Of a stretch of DNA of 64,000 bases, positions 17,307 through 25,995 are shown piece by piece (position 1 is the first letter of the stretch; each line of letters starts with the position of its first letter). A program made the translations under genes and the position numbers. A model generated the notes under the pieces. The model did not search any database. It was not told where the DNA came from and worked only from the letters and a program-made list of their open reading frames with translations. Origin of the DNA: JADJPO01 sp963724535 (lineage in GTDB: Bacteria; Actinomycetota; Actinomycetes; Actinomycetales; Kineosporiaceae); contig CAVRVD010000004.1 of assembly GCA_963724535.1 (NCBI GenBank), positions 1 through 64,000 of the forward strand, written 5' to 3'.

Positions 17307-19868
17307 TCAGAGTGAGTGCCGCAGCGCCTGCGCGACCTCATTCACGTGCGGTTCGCGCAGCATCGACAGGTGGTCCCCGGCCACCTCGACCAGCTCCCAG
17401 TCGCCGGACAGGTGCTCGGCCCACGCCGCCCGGTCGGCCTTCTCCGGTGAGTCGGCGACCAGGACGACGGCGCGCCCCGGGTAGGGCCGGCTGCGGTAGT
17501 GCCGGCCGATGAACGAGGTCAGGTCGTAGAAGCGCCAGTAGTTCCCAGTGCCCGGCGTGGTCGCCCAGCCGGTCGCGGCCAGGCCGATGCCCGCCCTGAC
17601 CCGCCGCGCCAGTGGTCGGGGTTCTGGGGCGGGGTGCCGGGGCGGGTCCGGCGGGAAGGAGTCCAGGATCGCCAGCAGCGCGACGTCCTGCCCTGCGGCC
17701 CGCAGCCGGCGGGCCATCTCGAAGGCGACCAGACCGCCGTAGGAGTGTCCCGCGATCACGTAGGGCCCCTGTGGCTGAACGGTTCTGATCACTTTGATGT
17801 TGCGCCGAGCCGCTCGGCCCACCGTCCAGTCCGGCAGCCCGCGGCGCTCCATGCCGTGCATCTGCAGCGCGTACGACCCCCGGTCGCCGAGGGCCCGGGC
17901 GAGGGCAACGAAGGCCACCCCGAGACCGCCCCCGCCGGCCACGAAGAACACAGGGGGCTCGCCGGAGGTGCTCTGGGACAGCGGCTTCAGCGGGACCAGG
18001 ACGGCGCCGAGCGGGTCGGGCGCGCGCCGGAGGCGAGCCGAGAACTCGCGGACGGTGGGCGCCTCCACCAGCACCGTCGCCGTCACCTGGTCGGCGGGGA
18101 CGCCGAGATCGGCCGCGGTGGAGGCCAGCACCGCCTCGGCGGCCAGGGAGTCCCCGCCGAGCTCGAAGAAGTCCTGGTCCGGGCCGACCGACTCCAGCTC
18201 CAGTGCGCGGGCCCAGACGTCGGCGACGGCCTGCTCCCAGTCGCTCATCGGTGCGTAGGTCTCGGGACCGCCGATCATCGGCGGTTCTGGCAACGCAGCT
18301 CGGTCCAGCTTGCCCCGGTCGGTGCGTGGCAGCGCGGACAGGAACTGCACCACCTCCGGCACCATGTGGGCAGGAAGTGAGTCCCGCAACGCCTTGCGGA
18401 CCGCGGCCGCGCTGGGCTGCTCGGCCCGGGACACCACGTAGGAGACCAGCCGCTTGCTCTGCGAACCCGGCCGCGGCGCGGCCACGGTGACCGCCTCGAC
18501 GACGTCGGACAGGGCGAACAGCTCGGCGTCCACCTCGCCGGGCTCGACGAGGTATCCGCGGACCTTGACGCTGTGGTCACGCCGGCCGAGCAGGCGGACC
18601 ACCGGGCCGCCCGGGGAGTCCTCGAGCACCGCGACGTCGCTGGTGATGAACGTCCGGGTGCCGTCGGCGTTGTCCCGGAAGGACTCCGCGGTGTTCTCCG
18701 CATCGTTCCAGTACCCGCTCGCTGGTGAGCTGGAGGTCACCGTCAGCACCCCCGGCTCGCCGTCGGGCAGCGGCGCACCGTGCTCGTCGGTGACCCGCAG
18801 CACGGTGTCGCCGACCGGGCGGCCCACCGGCAGCGGGCCGACCAGCGCCGGGTGGTCGGTCGGCACCGGGTACTCGGCGATCAACCCGGTCTCGGAGGAG
18901 CCGTACCGGTTGCGCACCACGCAGGTCGCCGGCAGCAGCGCACGGGCCCCCTCGACGTCCCGGCCGTGTGCCGCCTCGCCGGCGATGGTCAGCGAGCGCA
19001 ACCCGGCCAGCAGCGCCGGGTCCGGATCGGTACCGACGAAGGCGCGCAGAATGGCCGGGCTGGAGTGCATCACGGTGGCGCCGACCCGGTGCAGCCAGTC
19101 CGGCAGCCCCGCGATGCCGGAGCCGCGCACGTCGTACAGCTCCATCCGGGCCCCGACCAGCAGCCCGGCGCAGGTGACCATCAGCCCCGCGTGGAAGGCC
19201 AGCGGCAGGGTGTGGGCGACCACGTCGTCGGCGCCGTAGCAGCCGGTGTCCACCGAGTTCGTCCAGGCGTCCCGGACCAGCATCCGGTGGCTGTTCACGA
19301 CTATCTTCGGCCGTCCGGTCGACCCCGAGGTGAACGCCAGCGCGGCCGGGGCGTCGGGGTCGATCACGGCGTCCCACAGCTGCTCGACCGGCCCCAGCTC
19401 GTCCGGCTCGGTGACCAGCACGCTCTGGGCGACCTGGGAGGCGACCTCGGCGGTGTCGGGGTGGGCGAGCAGGACGGCGGCGTCGCTGCGCTCGCAGAAC
19501 ATCCGGAGCCGGGCGGCTGGGGTGCGCCCGTCGAGGACCACGACCGGGTGCCCGCTGGCCAGCACCCCGAGCAGCGCCGGGACCGCGCCGGCCCGGTGCG
19601 GGTACAGCAGCGCCACCGGGGCGTGGGGCCCGAGCCGGGCCGAGGCGGCGGCGTCCAGCACCCGGGAGCAGACGGCGGCGGCCGCGGCAGCCACCTCCTG
19701 GTAGCTCAGCGCGACGTCGCTGTCGGCCACCGCGATCGCGTCCGGCTGGGCCTGCACCACGGTGCGGATCCGCACCAGCGTGCCGTCGGCGGCGTCGTCA
19801 AGGCTCAGCGCCGGTACCGGCCGCGGCAGCAGCTGTGCGGCCGGCTCGGCGGCTGCGTCTGTGGTCAT
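17307..19868 (-). CDS. single-module NRPS-like enzyme, A-T-TE
   Basis: Starting at the ATG at 19868, which follows GGGGGAT, this is an 853-residue adenylation-thiolation-thioesterase protein. Adenylation cores are LAFTSGSTGRPK (A3, about 178), NRYGSSETG (A5, about 316), SVKVRGYLVEPGEVD (A8, about 430) and TDRGKLDRA with the A10 Lys (about 517). The carrier domain has FFELGGDSLAAE (about 568; Ser for the phosphopantetheine arm). The thioesterase has VFFVAGGGG, the nucleophile motif GHSYGG (about 706) and a late GDHLSML His (about 832). There is no condensation domain. The A-T-TE layout resembles enzymes that activate one acid and release or dimerise it. No phosphopantetheinyl transferase or tailoring gene is nearby, and the substrate is unknown. 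Confidence 0.88.
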   Translation of the reverse strand: MTTDAAAEPAAQLLPRPVPALSLDDAADGTLVRIRTVVQAQPDAIAVADSDVALSYQEVAAAAAAVCSRVLDAAASARLGPHAPVALLYPHRAGAVPALLGVLASGHPVVVLDGRTPAARLRMFCERSDAAVLLAHPDTAEVASQVAQSVLVTEPDELGPVEQLWDAVIDPDAPAALAFTSGSTGRPKIVVNSHRMLVRDAWTNSVDTGCYGADDVVAHTLPLAFHAGLMVTCAGLLVGARMELYDVRGSGIAGLPDWLHRVGATVMHSSPAILRAFVGTDPDPALLAGLRSLTIAGEAAHGRDVEGARALLPATCVVRNRYGSSETGLIAEYPVPTDHPALVGPLPVGRPVGDTVLRVTDEHGAPLPDGEPGVLTVTSSSPASGYWNDAENTAESFRDNADGTRTFITSDVAVLEDSPGGPVVRLLGRRDHSVKVRGYLVEPGEVDAELFALSDVVEAVTVAAPRPGSQSKRLVSYVVSRAEQPSAAAVRKALRDSLPAHMVPEVVQFLSALPRTDRGKLDRAALPEPPMIGGPETYAPMSDWEQAVADVWARALELESVGPDQDFFELGGDSLAAEAVLASTAADLGVPADQVTATVLVEAPTVREFSARLRRAPDPLGAVLVPLKPLSQSTSGEPPVFFVAGGGGLGVAFVALARALGDRGSYALQMHGMERRGLPDWTVGRAARRNIKVIRTVQPQGPYVIAGHSYGGLVAFEMARRLRAAGQDVALLAILDSFPPDPPRHPAPEPRPLARRVRAGIGLAATGWATTPGTGNYWRFYDLTSFIGRHYRSRPYPGRAVVLVADSPEKADRAAWAEHLSGDWELVEVAGDHLSMLREPHVNEVAQALRHSL

Positions 19869-19962
19869 CGGGTCAATCCCCCGAGCATCGCGTCCCGACG
19901 TCCTCGACCGGTGGGCACGCGAGCCCAGGTGTCGGGACGTTTGCCTGCAGAACGGGGCGACG

Positions 19963-20736
19963 TTATCGCAGGTCCGGTGTGGTGGTGGGGGCCGGCTCGG
20001 CCAGATGGGTGGTGAAGAAGGTCTCGATCCGCTCCCAGGCGTGGGCCGCGGCCTCGGGGTGGGGGCCGTTGCCCGTGGCCCGCAGCAGTGGCCGCAGCAA
20101 CCGGGGTCCGTTGGCGGCGGCGTTGAGGAAGGAGTGCCCGGCCTGGGGGTACTGCAGGACGTCATGGACGACGCCGGCGCTGGTCAGTGCCGCCTCCAGC
20201 CGGCCGGCGACGCCCCGCGTCGCCACGTCCCGCCCGCCGTAGCTGGCCACGATCGGGCACGCCCGGGCCACGGCGGCGTCGAGGTCCTTCGGCGCTGCGC
20301 CGTAGTTGACCGAGCTGACGTCGAAGCCGCGGGCGGCCGCCAGCAGGGCGAACCCTCCGCCCAGACAGAAGCCGATCACCCCGACCCGGCCGGTGCACCG
20401 CGGATCGGCGATGAGCCACTGCCGGCCCGCCTCGAGGTCGGCGAACGGGCGGCCCGCACCGTCGAACAGCGACCGGAAGGTCGACACCAGGCAGCGGCGG
20501 GCCCCGCCGTCGCTGTACAGGTCCGGGACGACGCTCAGGTAGCCCAGGTCGGCCAGGTGGTCGGCGTGCCGGCGCATCTCGCCGTCCAGCCCGAAGGCCT
20601 CGAAGGCGACCACCACACCCGGCCACGGCGGCGGACCGTGGCGCTGCTCGTCCGGGACGGCGAGGTAGCCAGTGAGCGTGCGCGAGCGGCCGGGCACGTC
20701 CACCGACGTGAGGTCGACCGTTCCAGTGCTGATCAT
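19963..20736 (-). CDS. dienelactone hydrolase family protein
   Basis: This 257-residue alpha/beta hydrolase has the dienelactone-hydrolase Cys nucleophile in VGVIGFCLGGGFAL (about residue 121), Asp in SYGGRD (about 169) and His in QAGHSFLNAA (about 201). The LAVPDEQ and GVVVAFEAFGLDGEMRRHADHLADLGY regions also fit the family. It probably cleaves lactone or ester bonds in the cytoplasm. The ATG at 20736 lies inside the still-open frame of the upstream Gfo/Idh/MocA gene, in another frame, suggesting translational coupling. It is the last gene of the aroK-like/dehydrogenase/hydrolase set. Confidence 0.87.
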   Translation of the reverse strand: MISTGTVDLTSVDVPGRSRTLTGYLAVPDEQRHGPPPWPGVVVAFEAFGLDGEMRRHADHLADLGYLSVVPDLYSDGGARRCLVSTFRSLFDGAGRPFADLEAGRQWLIADPRCTGRVGVIGFCLGGGFALLAAARGFDVSSVNYGAAPKDLDAAVARACPIVASYGGRDVATRGVAGRLEAALTSAGVVHDVLQYPQAGHSFLNAAANGPRLLRPLLRATGNGPHPEAAAHAWERIETFFTTHLAEPAPTTTPDLR

Positions 20737-21847
20737 CGGTCGACCTCGGCGGCTCGGCCGCGACGCCGACGGCGGCGCCCGTGCGCAGGCTCTCGTCGAC
20801 CGCCAGGGCGAAGGCCAGGGAGGCCACGCCGTCCTGACCGCTGACCAGCACCTGCCCGGTGCCGTGCACGGCCGCGGTGAATGCGGCCACCGTGGTCTCG
20901 TAGAGGTCGCGCCGGTCCGGCACCTCGATGGCCTCGCTGCGGTGCCCCCGCCACAGAGTCACCGAGCCCAGCGGGTCGCCGCCGTTGCAGTCGTCGCCGA
21001 CCAGGGCGCCCTCGGTGCCGAGGATCTGCACCCCGGTCGGCAGGTGCGGGTTGTTGTAGGCGTCGTGGGTCTGCACCAACACCTCCGGTCCACCCTCGAG
21101 GCCCGGCCACAGCGACGTGGTCATCACCGCGTCGGGCGGCCGGTGCTCGGTGCCGGTGGCTCGGGTGGCTTCTGTGGCGTGAGCCTCGCCGGCGCGCCAG
21201 GCATCCTGGGTGAGGGCCAGCGCGGTGACCGTCCGGGCCCGCCGGCCCAGGATCGCCGCCACCGCCGCCGCGTCGTGCACGGTGACGTCCAGGACGACGC
21301 CGCCACCCTCCGGGTCCTTCACCCGCCAGCCCACCAGGTGCTGCGGCAGCTGGACGGCGTGGGCGAACCGGATGGCGCGCACCTCGCCGACCGCGCCGTC
21401 GGCGACGGCCCGGCGCAGCACCCGGTGCACCGGCGAGGCGGGCAGGTGGTGGTTGGTGGCCATCACCACCCCCGCCGCCCGGCAGGCCCGGACCATGTCC
21501 TGGGCGTCGGACAGCCTCAGTGCCAGCGGCTTCTCGGCCAGGACGTGCTTTCCGGCGGCGGCCGCAGCCAGGACGTGGTCGTGGTGCAGCCGGTTGACCG
21601 AGGAGACGTAGACCGCGTCGACGCCGTCCGCGCGGACCGCGCCTGCCACGTCGGTGGTGGCCCGGTCGATGCCGTGCGCCGCCGCGTAGGCGGTGGCGTG
21701 TGCCGGATCGCCGGACCGGACCACCACCGCCCGGCCGCCGCTGGCCCGGATCGCCGGCAGCACCCGGCTCGCGGCGATGTCGCTGGCGCCGAGCAGCGCC
21801 CAGCGCAGTTCTGTCGGCGACGTCGTTCGTGCGCTCGGTTCACTCAC
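20162..21847 (-). CDS. Gfo/Idh/MocA-family NAD(P)-dependent oxidoreductase with open 3' frame
   Basis: The GTG at 21847 overlaps the end of the kinase gene by 8 nt. The N-terminal Rossmann region reads RWALLGASDIAASRVLPAI, and VLAEKPLALRLSDAQDMV carries the family EKP motif (about residues 97-114). The C-terminal domain covers about 130-365 and ends normally near VGVAAEPPR (about 20745). No stop occurs there: the frame stays open through the downstream hydrolase gene to 20162, adding about 190 low-complexity, Arg/Pro/Gly-rich residues that look like antisense-of-frame translation. A TGA in the next frame overlaps the hydrolase ATG as ATGA, so a lost stop, a frameshift or a sequencing error near 20740 is likely. 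The substrate is probably a sugar or polyol derivative. Confidence 0.75.
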   Translation of the reverse strand: MSEPSARTTSPTELRWALLGASDIAASRVLPAIRASGGRAVVVRSGDPAHATAYAAAHGIDRATTDVAGAVRADGVDAVYVSSVNRLHHDHVLAAAAAGKHVLAEKPLALRLSDAQDMVRACRAAGVVMATNHHLPASPVHRVLRRAVADGAVGEVRAIRFAHAVQLPQHLVGWRVKDPEGGGVVLDVTVHDAAAVAAILGRRARTVTALALTQDAWRAGEAHATEATRATGTEHRPPDAVMTTSLWPGLEGGPEVLVQTHDAYNNPHLPTGVQILGTEGALVGDDCNGGDPLGSVTLWRGHRSEAIEVPDRRDLYETTVAAFTAAVHGTGQVLVSGQDGVASLAFALAVDESLRTGAAVGVAAEPPRSTDDQHWNGRPHVGGRARPLAHAHWLPRRPGRAAPRSAAVAGCGGRLRGLRAGRRDAPARRPPGRPGLPERRPGPVQRRRGPPLPGVDLPVAVRRCGPPVRRPRGGPAVAHRRSAVHRPGRGDRLLSGRRVRPAGGRPRLRRQLGQLRRSAEGPRRRRGPGVPDRGQLRRAGRGDAGRRRPAGGGTDQRRRRP

Positions 21848-22379
21848 GACTGCTGCCCTCCGCCTCGTCGATGTTCTCCAGGGTCCGCGCAACTGCGGTC
21901 ACGACCTCGTCGATGTCGCGGTCGCCGACCTCGACGGCGATGTCGGCGATCGAGTCGTAGGTTGCCATCCTTGCTGCGTGCACGTCGGCCAGATCGGGCC
22001 GGGCCAGGACAGGTCTGCCGGCGTCGTTGCCGACGCGATGCAGGGCCGCCTCCAGCGAGATCCGCAGATGGACGACGACCGCCCGCTCGGCGAGCCGGGC
22101 GCGGGTCCGCGGATCCATTGCCGCGCCGCCGCCGAGGGCGAGGACGGCAGCCTGCGAACCCGTCAGCAAACGGTCGATCGTCGTCCGCTCCAGGTCGCGG
22201 AAGGCGGCCTCGCCGTCCTGGTCGAAGATCGCGCGGATCGACCGTCCGGAGCTTGCCTCCACGGCATCGTCGGCGTCGATGAATCGGGCGCCGAGCCGGT
22301 CGGCAAGGCGTCGTCCTGCAGTACTCTTGCCACTGCCCATGAACCCGATCAGGGCGATCACGCAGGGCCGTGGTGTCAT
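21840..22379 (-). CDS. aroK: shikimate kinase-like P-loop kinase
   Basis: Starting at the ATG at 22379, this is a 179-residue protein with the Walker A motif GFMGSGKST (about residues 12-20), the shikimate-binding DADD (about 34-37), GEAAFRDLE and GGGAAMDP motifs. These fit AroK, which phosphorylates shikimate. The gene is not next to aroB, aroC or aroE. It shares an 8-nt overlap with a Gfo/Idh/MocA dehydrogenase, so a related small-molecule kinase role in that operon is possible. The longer open frame upstream of 22379 runs across the promoter of the divergent transporter and is not used here. Confidence 0.82.
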   Translation of the reverse strand: MTPRPCVIALIGFMGSGKSTAGRRLADRLGARFIDADDAVEASSGRSIRAIFDQDGEAAFRDLERTTIDRLLTGSQAAVLALGGGAAMDPRTRARLAERAVVVHLRISLEAALHRVGNDAGRPVLARPDLADVHAARMATYDSIADIAVEVGDRDIDEVVTAVARTLENIDEAEGSSRE

Positions 22380-22450
22380 CCGAGCAGTGTGCCGGGTCGT
22401 GACCCAATCGTGACGCTGATCCGGGCGGATGCTGGTTGCCGACCGTGATA

Positions 22451-22463
22451 GGAAACGTTTACC
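22451..22463. promoter_or_regulatory. LacI-family-type operator
   Basis: The sequence ggaaacgtttacc has the central palindrome AAACGTTT typical of LacI/GalR-family operators. It lies between the divergent kinase gene and the sugar-binding lipoprotein gene, about 70 bp upstream of the latter's start. It is the expected place for a sugar-responsive repressor site. No LacI-type regulator gene is visible in the window. Confidence 0.65.
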
Positions 22464-22533
22464 TGTCTCAGTAACGTGCCCGCAGCATGTCCATGACGGG
22501 CGCACGTCAAACCAAGAAAGAGGAAGGCGCAGC

Positions 22534-23925
22534 ATGGCCCTTCGGTCAAAACGACGCACTTCGGCGATCTTCGCGGGTGCGCTAGGGATCTCTCTGCTGG
22601 TCGCCGCGTGCGGTGACGCCGGGCAGGGTTCGTCGAGTGGCGACACGGCTGCGGGGGGCGCGCCGGGCGCTGACAAGCCCGAGTGCGAGGCTTTCGCCAC
22701 GTACGGGGACCTGTCGGGCAAAGAGGTCAGTGTCTACACCTCCATCGTCGCTCCCGAGGACGCCGTTCACATCGCCTCGTACACGAAGTTCGAGGAGTGC
22801 ACCGGTGTCAAGATCAACTACGAGGGGTCCAAGGAGTTCGAGGCGCAGTTGTTGGTGCGGGTGCAGAGCGGCGCCGCGCCGGACATCGCCTACCTCCCTC
22901 AGCCCGGCCTGCTGCAGACGGTCATCGAGAAGGCTCCGGACGCCATCAAGCCGGCTCCAGAAGCCGTCGTCACAAACGTTGACGCCAACTTCGACCCGTC
23001 CTGGAAGGAGTACGGCACCGTCGACGGGACCTTCTACGCCGCCCCGCTCGGTTCGAACGTCAAGTCATTCGTCTGGTACTCGCCCAAGGCGTTCACCGAG
23101 AAGGGCTACGCCATTCCGACGACCTGGGACGAGATGACCGCGCTGAGCGACAAGATCGCCGCCACCGGGGAGAAGCCATGGTGTGCGGGCATCAACTCGG
23201 GCGAAGCCACCGGCTGGCCGATCACCGACTGGGTCGAGGACGTGATGCTCCGCACCGAGGGCCCGGAGTTCTACGATCAGTGGGTCAGCCACGAGGTTCC
23301 GTTCAACGACCCCAAGGTCGCTGCGGCCTTTGACAAGGTCGGCTCGATCCTCAAGAACGACAAGTACGTCAACGGTGGCCTGGGTGGTGTGAAGTCGATC
23401 GCCTCGACCACCTTCCAGGACGCCGGCCTGCCGATCCTGCAGAACAAGTGCTTCATGCACCGCCAGGCGTCCTTCTATGGGGCCAACTGGCCGGCGGGCA
23501 CCACGGTGGGCGAGGACGGCGACGTCTGGGCGTTCTACCTGCCGCCGATCGACCCAGCCAAGGGCAAGCCAGTGCTGACCGCCGGTGAGTTCGTCGGCGC
23601 CTTCTCCGACCGTCCCGAGGTGCAGGCGTTCCAAGCGTTCCTCGCCTCGCCTGAATGGTCGGACGCCAAGGCCCAGGCCGGTCTGGACGCCAAGTTCACC
23701 GGTTGGGTGACCGCGAACAAGAACGCTGACCCCTCCCTGTTCGTCGGGATCGACAAGCTATCGGTGGAGATCCTGCAGGATCCGGAGGCGGTCACCCGGT
23801 TCGACGGATCCGACTTGATGCCCGCGGCCGTGGGGGCCTCGGCATTCTGGAAGGGTGCGACCGACTGGATCACAGGCAAGAGCACCCAGGAGACGGTCGA
23901 CTTCATCGAGAACGCCTGGAAGTAG
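22534..23925 (+). CDS. ABC transporter substrate-binding lipoprotein, alpha-glucoside (AglE-like)
   Basis: The start is the ATG at 22534, behind AGAGGAAGG. The protein is 463 residues. Its signal peptide FAGALGISLLVAACG ends in a lipobox with Cys at about residue 26, so it should be anchored outside the membrane. The body is a family 1 solute-binding protein, with VSVYTSIVAPEDAVHIASYT, VQSGAAPDIAYLPQPGLLQT and a C-terminal WITGKSTQETVDFIENAWK. Best recognised relatives are alpha-glucoside-binding proteins. It heads an importer operon with two permease genes and a LacI-type operator upstream. A strong hairpin separates it from the first permease, which would favour higher expression of the binding protein. 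Confidence 0.9.
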   Translation: MALRSKRRTSAIFAGALGISLLVAACGDAGQGSSSGDTAAGGAPGADKPECEAFATYGDLSGKEVSVYTSIVAPEDAVHIASYTKFEECTGVKINYEGSKEFEAQLLVRVQSGAAPDIAYLPQPGLLQTVIEKAPDAIKPAPEAVVTNVDANFDPSWKEYGTVDGTFYAAPLGSNVKSFVWYSPKAFTEKGYAIPTTWDEMTALSDKIAATGEKPWCAGINSGEATGWPITDWVEDVMLRTEGPEFYDQWVSHEVPFNDPKVAAAFDKVGSILKNDKYVNGGLGGVKSIASTTFQDAGLPILQNKCFMHRQASFYGANWPAGTTVGEDGDVWAFYLPPIDPAKGKPVLTAGEFVGAFSDRPEVQAFQAFLASPEWSDAKAQAGLDAKFTGWVTANKNADPSLFVGIDKLSVEILQDPEAVTRFDGSDLMPAAVGASAFWKGATDWITGKSTQETVDFIENAWK

Positions 23926-23979
23926 CACTGCGGTTCGAGTCCGGCCCCGCTGTGCAATGACCGCAGGAGGCATAGCGCA

Positions 23980-24015
23980 CGACCGGGTCACCCTGAGAGA
24001 GGGGTGACCCGGTCG
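23980..24015 (+). terminator. strong intercistronic hairpin in the sugar-transporter operon
   Basis: The segment cgaccgggtcaccc (23980-23993) is exactly complementary to gggtgacccggtcg (24002-24015) across an 8-nt loop, with more pairing beyond one mismatch. No U-tract follows. In binding-protein operons such hairpins act as partial terminators or mRNA stabilisers between the binding-protein gene and the permease genes. Confidence 0.65.
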
Positions 24016-24083
24016 CGCGTCTTCCGCCTAAGGGTGGATGTCAGATCCACAGGGAGTTCACATGGAGGAGGTGGCAGGCGCTT

Positions 24084-25070
24084 ATGTTCGACCCCTTTAG
24101 TCCCGTAACCACGGTGAGCGCCAAGGTCCAGGTGATGCTGCTGGCGATCGTCCTGTTCGTCGGCGTCGTTGCTCTGATTCTGTTCGTGGCGAACCGGCTG
24201 GGGAACACCAGGAGCGATCGCTCCGTGGCCGTGCTTTTCCTGCTACCAACCGTGCTGCTCATCGTCGGCGGCCTGCTCTATCCGGCCGTGCGGACCATCT
24301 ACGAGTCCTTCCTGGACGAGAATGGACGCAGCTTCGTCGGTGTGGACAACTACGCGACGCTGTTCGCTGAGTCCGAGCAACGCATCGTGCTGCGCAATAC
24401 GTTTTTCTGGGTACTCATCACGCCATTCATCGCCACGTTCATCGGCCTGGTCTACTCAATCCTCGTGGACCGGATCCGCGGCGAGGCGGTGGCCAAGGCG
24501 TTGATCTTCTTGCCGATGGCAATTTCCATGGTGGGCGCGAGCATCATCTGGAAGTTCGTGTACGAGTTCCGTCCGATCGGGGTGGACCAGATCGGACTGG
24601 TCAACCAGCTTCTCGTGATGGTCGGGATCGACCCGCAACAGCTCCTCATCACCGCACCCTTGAATACGTTCCTGCTGATCGTGGTGGTGATCTGGATCCA
24701 GGTCGGATTCGCCATGACAGTGCTGTCGGCCTCGATCAAGGCCATCCCGGACGACATGAACGAGGCTGCCTCGCTGGACGGGGTGAACGCGCTGGAGCGT
24801 TTCCGGTTCATCACGGTGCCGAGCATCAGGCCGTCTTTGATCGTGGTGCTCACCACGATCGCGATCGGCACGCTCAAGGCCTTCGACATCGTTCGTACCA
24901 TGACTGGTGGGCAGTTCGAGACCAGCGTCATCGCCAACGAGTTCTACACCCAGGCATTCCGCAACTTCAATTCCGGTCTGGGCGCCGCACTCGCGGTCAT
25001 GTTGTTCATCTTGGTGATGCCGATCGTCATCTACAACATTCGGCAGCTGCGACAGGCGGAGGCACGATGA
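24084..25070 (+). CDS. sugar ABC transporter permease (AglF-like)
   Basis: This 328-residue protein has six or more membrane segments and the permease EAA loop EAASLDGVNALERFRFITVP (about residues 230-249), which contacts the ATPase. The MIRTMTGG-like segment (IVRTMTGGQFETSVIANEFY) and LIFLPMAISMVGASIIWKFV closely fit alpha-glucoside transporter AglF. GGAGGAGG lies about 12 nt before the ATG. It overlaps the next permease gene by 4 nt (ATGA). No ATPase gene follows, so a shared multi-sugar ATPase of the MsiK type encoded elsewhere is expected. Confidence 0.92.
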   Translation: MFDPFSPVTTVSAKVQVMLLAIVLFVGVVALILFVANRLGNTRSDRSVAVLFLLPTVLLIVGGLLYPAVRTIYESFLDENGRSFVGVDNYATLFAESEQRIVLRNTFFWVLITPFIATFIGLVYSILVDRIRGEAVAKALIFLPMAISMVGASIIWKFVYEFRPIGVDQIGLVNQLLVMVGIDPQQLLITAPLNTFLLIVVVIWIQVGFAMTVLSASIKAIPDDMNEAASLDGVNALERFRFITVPSIRPSLIVVLTTIAIGTLKAFDIVRTMTGGQFETSVIANEFYTQAFRNFNSGLGAALAVMLFILVMPIVIYNIRQLRQAEAR

Positions 25071-25975
25071 GCGCCGTACCTGCACCCGTGGCCGAGGCCC
25101 CGGCCGGAGCCAAGATTCCGGCGGCGGCGATTGCCAAGAGGAGGCTCACCTCACGGACCGGCACTGCGATTGCCCTGGTGGTAGCGACCCTATGGACGAT
25201 CCCAACCTTCGGCCTGCTGATCACCTCGTTCCGGCCCGAGGCGTCCATCAAGAGCACGGGCTGGTGGACCTGGTTCACGAACCCCGAGTTCACCCTGGAG
25301 AACTACCGGGAGACGTTGTATGGCGGCTCCACGAGTCTCGCCACGTACTTTGTCAATTCCCTGGTGATCACTGTTCCAGCGGTGTTGATCCCGATCGCAC
25401 TGGCCTCGTTGGCCGCGTATGCCTTCGCCTGGATGAGATTCCCCGGCCGGGACACGCTGTTCGTCATGGTGTTCGCTCTGCAGATCGTGCCCATTCAGGT
25501 CACCATGATCCCGCTGCTGACCTTCTACACCAGGCAACTGCAGATCAGCGGGACCTTCTGGCCGATCTGGATCTCGCACACCATCTTCGGCCTGCCGCTG
25601 GCGATCTACTTGCTGCACAACTTCATGTCTGAGATCCCCCGCGAGCTGATCGAGGCTGCTCGGGTGGACGGTTGCGGGCACGTCAAGGTGTTCTTCCGGA
25701 TCATGTTGCCCTTGCTCACGCCGGCCCTGGCCGCATTCGGGATCTTCCAGTTCCTCTGGGTGTGGAACGACCTGCTGGTCGGCCTGGTGTTCGGGGCGTC
25801 CCCGAAGGTGGCGCCGTTGACCGTCCGGGTCGCCGAGCTGTCCGGCACCAAGGGCACGGAATGGCAGCTGCTATCGGCCGGCGGCATCCTGTCCATCATC
25901 GTCCCGCTGGTGGTCTTCATCTCCCTGCAGCGCTACTTCGTCCGCGGGCTGCTCGCTGGCTCGGTCAAGGGCTGA
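25067..25975 (+). CDS. sugar ABC transporter permease (AglG-like)
   Basis: This 302-residue inner-membrane permease has VVATLWTIPTFGLLITSFRP near the N-terminus, a GWWTWFTNPEFTLENYRETL periplasmic loop, and the EAA loop EAARVDGCGHVKVFFRIMLP (about residues 197-216). It ends SLQRYFVRGLLAGSVKG. It starts in a 4-nt overlap with the AglF-like gene, so the pair should be translated together and form the heterodimeric channel for the upstream binding protein. A long palindrome lies 20 bp after its stop. Confidence 0.92.
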   Translation: MSAVPAPVAEAPAGAKIPAAAIAKRRLTSRTGTAIALVVATLWTIPTFGLLITSFRPEASIKSTGWWTWFTNPEFTLENYRETLYGGSTSLATYFVNSLVITVPAVLIPIALASLAAYAFAWMRFPGRDTLFVMVFALQIVPIQVTMIPLLTFYTRQLQISGTFWPIWISHTIFGLPLAIYLLHNFMSEIPRELIEAARVDGCGHVKVFFRIMLPLLTPALAAFGIFQFLWVWNDLLVGLVFGASPKVAPLTVRVAELSGTKGTEWQLLSAGGILSIIVPLVVFISLQRYFVRGLLAGSVKG

Positions 25976-25995
25976 CCCCACCGACAGCCCCCACC

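Noticed and set aside
22380..22721. N-terminal extension of the shikimate kinase frame to 22721
   Set aside because: It would cover the divergent promoter, the LacI-type operator and the start of the binding-protein gene. The kinase fold begins at the ATG at 22379.
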